Below are positions 46,073 through 54,575 of a stretch of 64,000 bases of DNA, piece after piece (the first letter of the stretch is position 1; the number at the start of each line of letters is the position of its first letter). The notes beneath the pieces were generated by a model that had not been told where the DNA came from, ran no database searches, and saw only the letters and a list, made by a program, of their open reading frames with translations. The stretch is from contig SHZM01000004.1 in assembly GCA_009692265.1 (NCBI GenBank), forward strand, positions 1 to 64,000, given 5' to 3'. A program made the position numbers and the translations under genes. This DNA is from Gammaproteobacteria bacterium. Its GTDB lineage: Bacteria; Pseudomonadota; Gammaproteobacteria; Ga0077536.

Positions 46073-46917
46073 GCTGTGCGGACTGCCCAGCGCCCGGATT
46101 CAACCTGCTGAAAGAATTGTTCGACGAGATAATTGAACAGTGCAGGCTCTTCTAGGTTCAGGACATGTCCACTATTGGGCAGCACGGCAAGCGCTGCAGC
46201 CGGCAGGGTGCGTTTCAACATCAGACTGGGTTCGAGGGTTGGTTCGTCTTCGTCGCCGGCGACGATCAAGGTAGGCGTCGTCGTCGCGCGGAGCAAGTCG
46301 GTAAGTTGGTACAGCGACGATCGTCGCCCTTGGTAACCCGCCATGGTATTGGCCGAGCCGAGATCGGAGTGATCCGAAAAGATTCGAATGAATTCGGCGA
46401 ACCCGCGCGGATCTTTCGCCTTCAATTGCACCCGGCCTGGCCCATGGCCGTAGGTCGAAGCGAAGTGCGCAATCCCTTGGGTGCGAATCAACGCCGCGTT
46501 CTCGCGGGCGTGGGCTTGAAATTCAAGGTAACCATCAGGGTGCGCGCCATAGCCACAGCCCGCGACAACCAGGGACAGCGCTCGCGGGCCATGGCGTATG
46601 CCGAAATGCAAGGTCGCAAAGGCGCCCATCGAAAGTCCGACGATATGCGCTTGTGCGATGTCGAGGCCGTCGAGCACGGCAAGGATGTCGTCACGTGCGT
46701 GGTCCTGCGAATAGCTGTCGCTCGACTCCGGAACCGCGGAGGGCGGATAACCCCGTGCATTAAACGTGATGCATCGATAACGCCGCGCGAAATGCCGCAC
46801 CTGGGGCTCCCAACTGCGAGAGTCGCCCGCGAATTCGTGGACGAAGACGACAGGCGTGCCGGTGCCAGTCTCTTCGTAATAGAGGTTGACGCCGTCGGCG
46901 GTGGTGATTGAGGACAT
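46069..46917 (-). CDS. Alpha/beta hydrolase
   Basis: A 282-residue alpha/beta hydrolase. GTPVVFVHEFAGDSRSW is the oxyanion-hole strand, GLSMGAFATLHF the nucleophile elbow (Ser about residue 96), LIVAGDEDEPT the acid region and PNSGHVLNLEEP the catalytic His. The group includes 3-oxoadipate enol-lactonase-like and other ester or C-C bond hydrolases. It is translationally coupled to the CoA-transferase. A 55-base piece of this gene (46743-46797, encoding RRYRCITFNARGY) is repeated exactly at 48598-48652. Confidence 0.92.
   Translation of the reverse strand: MSSITTADGVNLYYEETGTGTPVVFVHEFAGDSRSWEPQVRHFARRYRCITFNARGYPPSAVPESSDSYSQDHARDDILAVLDGLDIAQAHIVGLSMGAFATLHFGIRHGPRALSLVVAGCGYGAHPDGYLEFQAHARENAALIRTQGIAHFASTYGHGPGRVQLKAKDPRGFAEFIRIFSDHSDLGSANTMAGYQGRRSSLYQLTDLLRATTTPTLIVAGDEDEPTLEPSLMLKRTLPAAALAVLPNSGHVLNLEEPALFNYLVEQFFQQVESGRWAVRTA
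46743..46797. repeat. 55-bp direct repeat, copy inside hydrolase gene
   Basis: The stretch beginning GCGGATAACCCCGTGCATTA and ending GCGCGAAATGCCG is identical to 48598-48652, in the same orientation. This copy is the source, as it lies in an intact gene. Confidence 0.95.
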
Positions 46918-47164
46918 GTCGCGGTTCTCGTCAGTTAGGTTCGTCGAGCGCCATGGCGGTCGTGACGCGTCGGCGCGGGAGCGCTGATTATCCTAGAAAC
47001 GGCAGTTGAACGTCGTGCGCTGTGTGTTCCTTGGTGTGCAGGGCAAGGCGCGACGAGGAGGAATAGCGAGCACATCCTCCGAGTTCCAACGCCGCCATGC
47101 GCGTCGGGGGACGCGCTGAGCATGACTTAGCGAGGCGCACTCTCAAGGTAAGACTGGGAAACGC

Positions 47165-47175
47165 TGTCAGGTTTA
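47165..47175. repeat. Inverted repeat half flanking the group II intron, left
   Basis: TGTCAGGTTTA here is the reverse complement of TAAACCTGACA at 48578-48588. The pair encloses the intron and looks like the tips of an insertion sequence, though no transposase is recognisable between them. Bases 46918-47164 hold no gene that I can see. Confidence 0.5.
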
Positions 47176-47177
47176 TT

Positions 47178-48440
47178 GTGCGTCCAGCGAAGGCTGGCGT
47201 GTTCAGCAGGAGACAGCCTGCCGGGGTAGAAATCAGGGCCCCGTAGCTAAAATGGCGGCGTGTTGGGAGACCGCTACGTTGAAGCCTATCGACAACGTCA
47301 TCGTGAGGATGGCGGCGAATTATCAGGCCGTAGCGCAAGCGAACGAGAAGTGGCCTCGAAATGACAGTGACCCGGAGGCTGAGCTCGCAATAAACGGGTG
47401 AAGGCAGCAAGTGGGCGACGCACACTGATTGAGGCGGCGGCACTCTCCGGCGGGTTGATTATCAACGGCATGATGACCAGGACATGCTAAGCAACTGGAG
47501 AGACCCGTCTCGTCCCGACGAGAAATAGTCGGAGCAAGGTAGGCCGTATAACCGGTGCTCCCGGGAAAGCGGCCGACGATGAGCGGGAGTCGGACGGGCT
47601 CGTAGTAGCGAGGAGCCGGGTTAACGTCCGTGGAGCGAAGGGGCCTTGCCTTGAGTAGAGGTTTCGTCAACACGGGGGGCCGGGGCGAGATGATAAAGGC
47701 GCCTATGGAATTGCAAGACCTGAGACGGAAGCTATACGCCAAGGCGAAGGCTGAAGGGACGTGGCGATGTTGGGGGCTGTACGTGCATGTCTGTATGTTG
47801 AACATGCGCGTTATGCGGATGACATTGTGGTGCTGGTCGATGCGCATTCGCGCCACGACTGGCTGCTGCGGGCGGTGAAGAAACGATTACGAGAAGAGTT
47901 AGCCAAGCTGCACGTAGAAATTAATGAAGCGAAGAGCCGCAAGGTCGATCTCTGCCGAAGCGAGAGCTTTGGTTTTTTGGGCTTCGACTTTCGCCGAGTC
48001 CGTAGTCGACGCGGGGTCTGGCGAGCGCAGTACACGCCGATGCTGAAGAAGCGCACGGCGTTATTGCACCAGCTCAAGGAAGTGTTCCGTCGCCATTGTT
48101 CGCAGCCTGTGGGAGGGGTGGTGGCAAGCATCGCCCCGATCTTGCGAGGTTGGGTGAACTATTTTGCGGTGGGGCATTCGAGTCGGTGTCTTCGTTACGT
48201 TAAGGACTGGGTTTCGCCGTAGATACGACACTATTTGATGCGTTCCCGGCAGGGTCACGGCTTTGGTTGGCGGCGATGGAGTAGGCGTTGGTTGTATGAC
48301 GCATTGGGACCGTTTAACGAGTACCGACTACGTCGACCCGCGCAGAAAGTTGTGCCGACCGGATAGGTCGCATAAGCCTTGGCGCGAAACTGACAGGAAA
48401 GCGTAGTGCGGGAAAACCGCTCGCTGCGTTTGCGGTGGCG
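47178..48440 (+). mobile_element. Degenerate group II intron
   Basis: A bacterial group II intron with a decayed ORF. The 5' end is placed at GTGCGTCC (47178), matching the usual GUGYG start. The region 47555-47660 carries the conserved stretch leading into the ORF (AAGCGGCCGACGATGAG, CGTGGAGCGAAGGGGCC). After the ORF, AGCGTAGTGCGGGAAAACCGCTCGCTGCG at about 48403-48435 fits the domain V hairpin with a GAAA-type loop. The 3' end is not certain and may be some tens of bases further on. The intron-encoded protein has a large internal deletion, so the element cannot move on its own. Confidence 0.8.
47690..48366 (+). pseudogene. ltrA: Group II intron reverse transcriptase/maturase, internally deleted
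   Basis: The start MIKAPMELQDLRRKLYAKAKAEGTW (ATG 47690) is the normal N-terminus. After GLYVHVC the homology jumps, with a frame change, to LYVEHARYADDIVVLVDA, the RT catalytic YADD box. Most of RT domains 1-4 is missing. ESFGFLGFDFRRVRS, LILRGWVNYFAVG-like PILRGWVNYFAVGHSS and VKDW follow. A TAG at 48220-48222 replaces a codon where relatives have Glu or Lys, and the same frame continues RHYLMRSRQGHGFGWRRWSR to TAG 48366. Deletion, frameshift and nonsense codon together make a dead gene. Confidence 0.85.
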
Positions 48441-48577
48441 GGGGCTGGAAACGAGGCAGGGTCGAGATGCTGTGACACTCGCGTACGAAAGGGCGAGCAA
48501 CAGAGAACACAAACTTCGACCTACACCGGCGCGCCAGTCCTCGACCCTACTTGGAGATTTAACACCGCCGCGCTAAT

Positions 48578-48588
48578 TAAACCTGACA
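48578..48588. repeat. Inverted repeat half flanking the group II intron, right
   Basis: TAAACCTGACA pairs with TGTCAGGTTTA at 47165-47175. It lies ten bases before the duplicated 55-bp hydrolase fragment. It may be the outer end of an IS in which the intron sat. Confidence 0.5.
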
Positions 48589-48597
48589 CCGTTTTCC

Positions 48598-48652
48598 GCG
48601 GATAACCCCGTGCATTAAACGTGATGCATCGATAACGCCGCGCGAAATGCCG
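48598..48652. repeat. 55-bp direct repeat, displaced copy of hydrolase gene fragment
   Basis: An exact copy of 46743-46797. Here it lies in non-coding debris: the minus-strand frame reads HFARRYRCITFNARGYP between unrelated sequence on both sides. The two copies bracket the intron and IS remnants. The following bases to 49040 contain no gene I recognise. Confidence 0.95.
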
Positions 48653-49040
48653 AGCGAAACAGCCGCCGCTGACCAGTCCTTCAGGAGCCTTCCATTTCCC
48701 CGCACTCGACGCTCGATTCCGTGGGATAGGGCTGGCAAAGGGCAGTGCCGGGAATAAATAGCACGCGCCAAACGTCATCTTTTCGACGGGCACGAAAGCG
48801 CCCAATGAACCCGATAGGCGTTGCCAGCAGGACAGGGGCTGCCGGAAACGGCGGCACTTCTTGACGTTACAAGAGGAGATATGCCTTGAGCATGATCGAA
48901 CTGATGGATAAGGCGCTTCGTATAACCGCGAGCTTGTCAGAAATCTTGTGTGTGAGCCGTTGTTGATTAATCGGCGACACTGAATCGGTCTCCGAATTGT
49001 ATCGCGAATTGTGCCTTGGCTTGAGCCCAGGCGATAGGTT

Positions 49041-49103
49041 TCACCGAAACCGCGGCATCACCTCCTGCGCGAAGCGCTCCAAGCTTTCGCTAAAGATTGC
49101 TGG
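49041..49103 (-). pseudogene. C-terminal remnant of an LLM-class oxidoreductase
   Basis: A minus-strand frame ending at TGA 49041 reads PAIFSESLERFAQEVMPRFR. This matches the normal C-terminus of long LLM flavin oxidoreductases (compare LFADEIMPRYRD in the gene at 282-1331). Only about 20 codons are left; upstream sequence is IS debris. It shows that a fourth LLM gene was destroyed here. Confidence 0.6.
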
Positions 49104-49112
49104 CGTAAATCG

Positions 49113-49167
49113 GGGACACCCATCGATTCGGAACTAATTTTTTTGGGGAGGGATCAGTGGGTGTCCC
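49113..49167. repeat. REP-like inverted repeat GGGACACCCA / TGGGTGTCCC
   Basis: Ten-base perfect arms at 49113-49122 and 49158-49167, with a further GGTGTCCCCG at about 49197. Motifs of this GGGACACC kind are often seen next to Y1-transposase (RAYT/REP) elements. No transposase gene is present here, so this is probably a non-autonomous palindrome. Confidence 0.45.
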
Positions 49168-49249
49168 GTATTCGCCCCGTATTCTCTGACCTGCCGGTGT
49201 CCCCGTATTTCGGTCCCGTCAATTCGCTGGACGTTCCATAATTCTTGCA

Positions 49250-49633
49250 CTAACAGGCTAGCGCGACGTGCAGTTGGCTCAACGACTTGTCTGTCGTCAG
49301 AAGGCGCAGCGTTTCGACCTCACACTGTGCGAGCAACAAGCGGTCGAACGGATCAGCGTGGGGCGTTTTTACATATTCCACGGCCAACGCGTGTCGCATC
49401 GTGACGTCAAGGCTTTGGAATCCTGCTTCGGCGATGGCGGCCTCTAGTTGCGCCAATGGGAAACCGAGGTGGTGCTTGCCGAGAGCCACTTTGATGACGA
49501 TTTCCCAGACGCTGCCACTACTTACCCAGCAGTCATTGGCTGGATCTGTGAGTACCTCTCGAGCCCGCGCTGAGAGTCGCGGACTGTCCGCAAGCGCCCA
49601 AAGCACGATATGTGTGTCGAGCAGAATCCTCAC
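49250..49633 (-). CDS. PIN-domain toxin (VapC-like)
   Basis: A 127-residue PIN-domain ribonuclease. RILLDTHIVLWALADS has the first catalytic Asp, VSSGSVWEIVIKVALGK the Glu, and HADPFDRLLLAQCEVE and LLTTDKSL the remaining acidic residues. All four acidic positions are present. This subgroup pairs with Phd/YefM-type antitoxins. The start is GTG 49633, overlapping the antitoxin stop within CCGTGAGG, which couples the two. It is expected to cleave RNA when released. The pair sits between mobile-element debris and the monooxygenase genes. Confidence 0.9.
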   Translation of the reverse strand: MRILLDTHIVLWALADSPRLSARAREVLTDPANDCWVSSGSVWEIVIKVALGKHHLGFPLAQLEAAIAEAGFQSLDVTMRHALAVEYVKTPHADPFDRLLLAQCEVETLRLLTTDKSLSQLHVALAC

Positions 49634-49881
49634 GGTTCTGCAGCCGTGCCGAAAAGGCGCTTGACCTGTGTCTTGGTCAAGGGTTTGGCGACATCATCCA
49701 ACAATTTTTGCGGTAAGCGCCCCTTAAGCACACCAAGTTTAATCCCGCGCTTTTTCGCCAGCTGGACGAGTTCGACCACGGACTTCCCGGCCCTCGCCAA
49801 TACCACCCGTTCGCCAGCCTCGGCCGCTTCTACCAACTGCGATAGAGTGGTTTTCGCCTCATGAATGTTAACTTTTCGCAT
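49630..49881 (-). CDS. Phd/YefM-family antitoxin
   Basis: An 83-residue antitoxin. MRKVNIHEAKTTLSQLVEAAEAGERVVLARAGKSVVELV is the Phd/YefM DNA-binding domain (the KTxLSxLVxxxxxGExVxxxRxGxPV pattern). The C-terminal half (LKGRLPQKLLDDVAKPLTKTQVKRLFG) would wrap the PIN toxin. Order antitoxin then toxin with overlapping stop and start is standard. An inverted repeat just upstream of ATG 49881 is a likely operator for autorepression. Confidence 0.9.
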   Translation of the reverse strand: MRKVNIHEAKTTLSQLVEAAEAGERVVLARAGKSVVELVQLAKKRGIKLGVLKGRLPQKLLDDVAKPLTKTQVKRLFGTAAEP

Positions 49882-49894
49882 CGCACACCTCTAT

Positions 49895-49912
49895 TTAGCT
49901 AATCATAGCTAA
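49895..49912. promoter_or_regulatory. Probable antitoxin operator (inverted repeat)
   Basis: TTAGCTA-ATCA-TAGCTAA is a perfect 7-bp inverted repeat 13 bases upstream of the antitoxin ATG (minus strand). Phd-type antitoxins repress their own promoter by binding such palindromes, so this is the best operator candidate. Inferred from position only. Bases 49913-50218 hold no other recognisable feature. Confidence 0.6.
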
Positions 49913-50218
49913 GCACAGGCGAAAGGTGCGCGCAAGCGAAGTAAATCTAGGTGTTTGCATTTTTATGGACACTCCGTGCGTAACTTGGAGAGGACCTTAA
50001 TTCTAAGCGCTGCACGAACCTCGTATTCATGTAATTCCCGAACAGAGGTGCTGGCCAGGGCGATATTGATCATGCCTTCAGACCACAGGTATGCGATGGT
50101 TGCATCCAGCATCGCCAAAGACGAGTCTTGCTTAGAATGTGTAGTGTGGCGGTGTACGGCTGACCGCGATCGTTCGAATTATTTTCGTTAACGCATAGAG
50201 GGAGGAGGTTCTGGGTTT

Positions 50219-50557
50219 ATGGCGTTCGAAAAAATATGCACATTGGATGATGTTTGGGAAGGCGACATGGCGTCCTTCGAGACAAGTGACGGAACTGGGG
50301 TTTTAGTCGTGTTTGCGAGCGGCGGCGAATTGAAGGCCTTTCAGAGTTTGTGTCCGCACCAAGGATTCGAATTGATCGACGGAAAGCTTGAAGGCCACGT
50401 GCTTACGTGCACGGCGCACCTGTGGGAGTTCGACGTGCGCAGCGGTAAAGGCGTTAATCCAATGGACTGCAGGCTGACGGTTTATCCAACGAAGATCGAA
50501 GGCAACGATGTCTATGTTGACGTTACGAAGGTCGCGCCATTCGATTCGTACTCGTAA
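50219..50557 (+). CDS. Rieske ferredoxin component of a diiron monooxygenase (TmoC-like)
   Basis: A 112-residue Rieske-type ferredoxin. LCPHQGFELIDG and LTCTAHLWEFDVRSG supply the CxH and CxxH ligands of a [2Fe-2S] cluster. The N-terminus FEKICTLDDVWEGDMASFETSDG matches TmoC/TouC, which carry electrons from the reductase to the hydroxylase. GGGAGGAGG lies upstream of ATG 50219. In the known tmoABCDEF order this gene follows B. Here it comes first, about 610 bases upstream of tmoA. That spacer (50558-51170) contains only small hairpins and presumably the tmoA promoter. Confidence 0.9.
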   Translation: MAFEKICTLDDVWEGDMASFETSDGTGVLVVFASGGELKAFQSLCPHQGFELIDGKLEGHVLTCTAHLWEFDVRSGKGVNPMDCRLTVYPTKIEGNDVYVDVTKVAPFDSYS

Positions 50558-51170
50558 CCAATTCGGTTGGTTGATCGCGTTATAAAGTACAGCGGCCCCG
50601 AGGCTTCTTCGCGGCCGGGGACAAGTCGTAAGGTTATTCGCCAGCGTCACCATGGTTGTTCTATTTCCATACTTCCCAATCAAATTGAAGCGTTACGATT
50701 TGTTGTCCAACCCGTAATCGAAAAGAAAGCGACAAATTTTTCGTTCCGTTAACGCAAGCGTCGAGTGCGCACACTGTCCGGTTGGGCATTCCGTGTTGCT
50801 AATCTGCGACCTCATCTGGCGCGTGATATTTTCGATTCGTTCGCCCAATACGAATTTTACTTTTGCGTACCACCCCGGGTGACGAACGCTGTCAATCGCG
50901 TGAGCGTGCTCAGAGGTTAAGTAGCGGTCGGTGCGCGGTTTTTAGACGGGTGTAATGCCAAGCTAACCGCTTAAATCTCTCGATAAGTAACGTCATTTCT
51001 CGTCATAAATCCTGCTGTAGCTGACGCTGTTCAGCAACTGATTTGGGCATCGGTCCAGCGCTGCTACGTGCCTGTTTACAGGCCGACGCGCACTGGGTTG
51101 CGCTCCCCTTGACTTTTCGTGGCGAATTGTGCCGCTCACGCGCAGGACAACCTGGCTAGGAGAATTGATC

Positions 51171-52692
51171 ATGGCGCTACTCGATAGATCCGATTGGTAC
51201 AACCTTGGCCGCGCAACGAACTGGACCCCGCGTTACGTCACCGAAGAAGAACTCTTTCCTGACGACATGAGCGACAAATTCGGACTCAGTAGTGATCAGT
51301 GGGAAGCTTTCGACGAACCATACAAAGTTTCTTACCGTGGATATGTCGATATTCAATCAACGAAAGATGCAGAAGCTTATTCTGTTCGTGCGGTACTCGC
51401 TCGCTCAAACTTCTACGACCAAGCGGATAAAGGCTGGCAAGCGATACTGAGATTACACTTTGGTGCTGTTTGTCTACCTGAATACACCGCTGTGGTCGGC
51501 GAATCTAAAATGGCACGCTTCGGCAAAGCGTCCGGCTGGCGCAATATGGCGACACTCGGCTGCTTGGACGAAATCCGCCACACCCAGATGCAACTTTTCT
51601 TTGCCCACGCTTACACGGAAAAATCACGCCAGTTCGATTTCGCACATAGAATGCTGCATACGAATGGTTGGGCCCCGGTTGCCTCGCGGCTGGCATTGGA
51701 CGATACCATCCAAAGTCGCGATGCCGCGACTATGGCGATTATGCTCACGTTTGCGACGGAGCAAGGGTTCACAAAATGTGCAATTTCTCGGGCTGGCCGC
51801 CGACGCGGCAAATGCGGGGGACTACAGTTTCTCCAATATGTGCTCCAGCGTACAGACCGACGAAGCGCGCCATTCGCAGATTGGTGCCGCCGCGATGAAG
51901 GTGCTGATCGCGAATGGCAAAAAAGCGGAGGTGCAGCGCGCCGTTGATATTTCATTCTGGCGTAATTGGCGTCTGTTTTTCACCCTAACTGGACCGGCAA
52001 TTGACTACCATACGCCACTCGCACACCGTGGAAAGTCGTTTAAGGAATTTGTCCAGGAATACATCATTGCGCAATTCGAACGCGCGATTTTGGATCTAGG
52101 CCTCGATAAGCCGTGGTACTGGGATTACTTTGTGGAGACGATCGACTATTACCATCACGGCGCACAATTAGAGATTTGGCTCGTGCGCAAAACGGTTTTC
52201 TGGGATCCTTCAGGCGGTGTAACTCAGGCAGAGCGCGTCTGGCTGGAAGAAAAGTACCCGGGCTGGAACGATACGTGGGGAAAAATGTGGGACGTGGTTG
52301 CCGAGAACATTCGCAACGGCCGCGAGGATCTGACAATCCCGGAGGCGCTACCAATGCTCTGCAATATCTGCGGGTTGTCCGCCACTGGCACGGCTAACGC
52401 CGGGCATAGCTGCCGTGGGTATACGAGCGATCACGACGGACGGCGCTATAGTTTCTGCTCTCCGGTTTGCCAATGGATCTTCGCTCAGGAGCCGGCGCGC
52501 TACGCCGATCACAAAAGCATTATCGACCGGTACGTCGACGGCGAGATTCAACCCGCGAATTTCGAAGGTGTCCTTCAATCCTTCGATATGGCTCCGGGTG
52601 AGCAAGGCAAGGATGCCAGCAACTACGAATGGGCTTGGGAAGGCCATGAACACGAGAGAGATGTCGGAATCGGAGTTGCGGAGGCCGCATGA
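51171..52692 (+). pseudogene. Toluene/alkene monooxygenase hydroxylase alpha subunit (TmoA-like), one frameshift
   Basis: The catalytic subunit of a soluble diiron monooxygenase, about 506 residues when joined. Diiron ligands are visible: Glu in CLPEYTAVVGE, DEIRH (ExxH), Glu in FATEQGF, and DEARH (ExxH). The first frame from ATG 51171 runs to about 51770 and the homology then moves to ORF 51460-52692. Removing one A from ACAAAATGTG gives GFTNVQFLGLAADAA and repairs the frame. The C-terminal Cys-containing segment CNICGLSATG and YSFCSPVCQWIF is the YHS-like end of this family. A one-base insertion in an A run could be an assembly error; all other residues look functional. Confidence 0.88.
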
Positions 52693-52940
52693 CTGAGTTG
52701 CCGATTGTCGTTAATTTCGAAGACCACTTCGTCTTGACTATGGTAACGGTCGATACTGCGTTGACGATGGATGGGGTTGCGGCGGCTGTTGCCCCACACT
52801 TCATCGGGCCTACGTTACGGACGCGGCCGCATTCAACGATGCGCATCCGGCTCCAGGGGGGTGAATCGTTGCCGCGGGAAATGACCGTCGAGGACGCGGG
52901 TTGGGTCAAATTCGATATCGTTGAGGTCTTCTACGAATAG
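52689..52940 (+). CDS. Monooxygenase hydroxylase gamma subunit (TmoB-like)
   Basis: An 83-residue TmoB-type subunit, a small ubiquitin-like fold that packs on the hydroxylase. LPIVVNFEDHFVLTMVTVDTALTMDGVAAAVAPHFIG and the ending FDIVEVFYE match the family in length and pattern. It starts within the tmoA stop (ATGA), so it is translationally coupled. Confidence 0.9.
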   Translation: MTELPIVVNFEDHFVLTMVTVDTALTMDGVAAAVAPHFIGPTLRTRPHSTMRIRLQGGESLPREMTVEDAGWVKFDIVEVFYE

Positions 52941-53004
52941 GCGATCGACTTAGCGCCAATCAATCAACACCCGTACGCGCGCACATGCGAAAGCGAGGCA
53001 GACC

Positions 53005-53313
53005 TTGACCACTGGCACTGATTTAACGAAGAACAATATGGTCGGCCCGGTGCTTAAGACCGGCGAAATCTCGAATGCTGTGCTTGAAGCGTTAGCAGAA
53101 GACAATCCCGGCAAACATTTTGAAATTAACAATGGCATCGGCTTAACGCGCATCCAAACCGAGAACGAGTGCTTCATCCGCCGGAAGACGATGTCGGCGA
53201 TCCTCGGGCGCGCGTTCGCCATGCAGGAACTCTCGAGCGTACTTGCTTCGTTTGCTGGGCAAATCGATGCGGAAACCACCTATTCCCGCTTCTATCTGAA
53301 CAAACAATTTTAG
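53005..53313 (+). CDS. Monooxygenase effector/coupling protein (TmoD-like)
   Basis: A 102-residue protein of the MmoB/DmpM/TmoD effector family, which binds the hydroxylase and tunes its activity. NNMVGPVLKTGEISNAVLEALAEDNPGKHFEI, GIGLTRIQTENECFIRR and the final FYLNKQF region fit. No ATG is available in frame; TTG 53005 with GCGAGGCAG upstream is the best start. It lies between tmoB and the beta subunit as in known tmo operons. Confidence 0.88.
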   Translation: MTTGTDLTKNNMVGPVLKTGEISNAVLEALAEDNPGKHFEINNGIGLTRIQTENECFIRRKTMSAILGRAFAMQELSSVLASFAGQIDAETTYSRFYLNKQF

Positions 53314-53335
53314 CCGCGTCGTCGCGGAGGTAACC

Positions 53336-54340
53336 ATGGAAAACCGGGAACAGGAAACAGAGCTGCAGCCGCTCAAGACGTGGTCCCACCTGGCAGGTAC
53401 CCGACGGCGGCCGAGCGAGTACGAGATCGTGTCGGTTAAGACGCTGCACAACACGCGCGATCCGGCAAAGCCGATGGAACTCGACACGGATGTGTTCATG
53501 AACCGCTGGCTGCGCCAATATCGGAATGATAGTCCACTCAAGCATCCTGACTGGGACGATTTTCGTGACCCCGATGAAATCATTTACCGCACTTATAATA
53601 CGTTACAAAACGGACAAGAAATTTACGTCGATGGTCTCGTAGACCAACATGACGAACTCGAACACGACAAAGGTTTGACGGGAGATTGGGCCAAGTCGCT
53701 TGCTACGCACTACACGCCAATGCGTTATCTACTGAACACGGTGCGAATGGCTTCTTCTTATATAGTCGTGGTCGCACCGACGAGTACCATTAATAACTGC
53801 GCCGCCTTTCAGAGTGCTGACCAGATGCGCTGGATGCAGCAGGTCGCCTACCGGACTGTGGAGCTCGGGCGTAACCGGCCCGGTGCCGGTTTTGGCGAAA
53901 CCGAACGCGAACACTGGGGAAATCATGCCGGATGGCAGGGCGCACGCGAACTGATGGAAAAAGTGCTGATTGCGTACGATTGGGGCGAAGCCTTCGTTGC
54001 GCTGAACTTGGTCGCCATGCCCGCGATCGATGAAGGCATATTGCGGCCGCTGGCGAGCGCCGCGCGCCGCAACAGCGATACTTTACTTTCCTTGTTACTC
54101 GAGGCGCAGCTGCGTGATTCGGATCGCAGTCGCCGATGGTCAAGTGCGCTCGTCCGCTTCGCGGTGAAGGGCAACGCCGGCAACGCGGACGTCATCCGCT
54201 CTTGGATTGATAAATGGATGCCGTTAGCCTCGAATACGATTGAGAGCTATTGCGAGGCATTGCCGGATGTTTCGCGAATCGCGGCCGATGCGGGACTGGC
54301 CATACGAGCTTTTCATGCGGGACTCGGACTGAACGAATAG
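53336..54340 (+). CDS. Monooxygenase hydroxylase beta subunit (TmoE-like)
   Basis: A 334-residue TmoE/TouE-type beta subunit, a non-catalytic helical partner of the alpha subunit. TWSHLAGTRRRPSEYEIVSVKTLHNTRDP is the conserved N-terminal hook. DFRDPDEIIYRTYNTLQNGQEIYVDGL, HYTPMRYLLNTVRM and TIENAATFQ-like STINNCAAFQSADQMRWMQQVAYRTVEL follow. It begins 22 bases after tmoD with GGAGG upstream. The operon ends here: no tmoF-type FAD/[2Fe-2S] reductase follows, so electrons must come from a reductase encoded elsewhere. The region is somewhat AT-richer than the surrounding genes. Confidence 0.9.
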   Translation: MENREQETELQPLKTWSHLAGTRRRPSEYEIVSVKTLHNTRDPAKPMELDTDVFMNRWLRQYRNDSPLKHPDWDDFRDPDEIIYRTYNTLQNGQEIYVDGLVDQHDELEHDKGLTGDWAKSLATHYTPMRYLLNTVRMASSYIVVVAPTSTINNCAAFQSADQMRWMQQVAYRTVELGRNRPGAGFGETEREHWGNHAGWQGARELMEKVLIAYDWGEAFVALNLVAMPAIDEGILRPLASAARRNSDTLLSLLLEAQLRDSDRSRRWSSALVRFAVKGNAGNADVIRSWIDKWMPLASNTIESYCEALPDVSRIAADAGLAIRAFHAGLGLNE

Positions 54341-54575
54341 TCTACTTCCGGCTGCGAGGCAGATTCATCTGCGGCACAAATTCGCGATCGACTTAACTTC
54401 GCTGAGATCGAGGGCCGCCGGGGTAAAAGCGGCATTAACGCCTCGTGCCCCCAACTTCACCTTAAACATTCGGTGACGTTGTACTTCCCAAAAACTAATA
54501 TCGCTCGGCATCAAGCCGCTATTCGTTCGTAATGGCGATATAATCCACCGAACTCTGGAAATTCCAAAGGGAAAG

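Noticed and set aside
46165-46911. Plus-strand ORF of 248 aa opposite the alpha/beta hydrolase
   Set aside because: Antisense to a gene with intact catalytic motifs; no homology visible.
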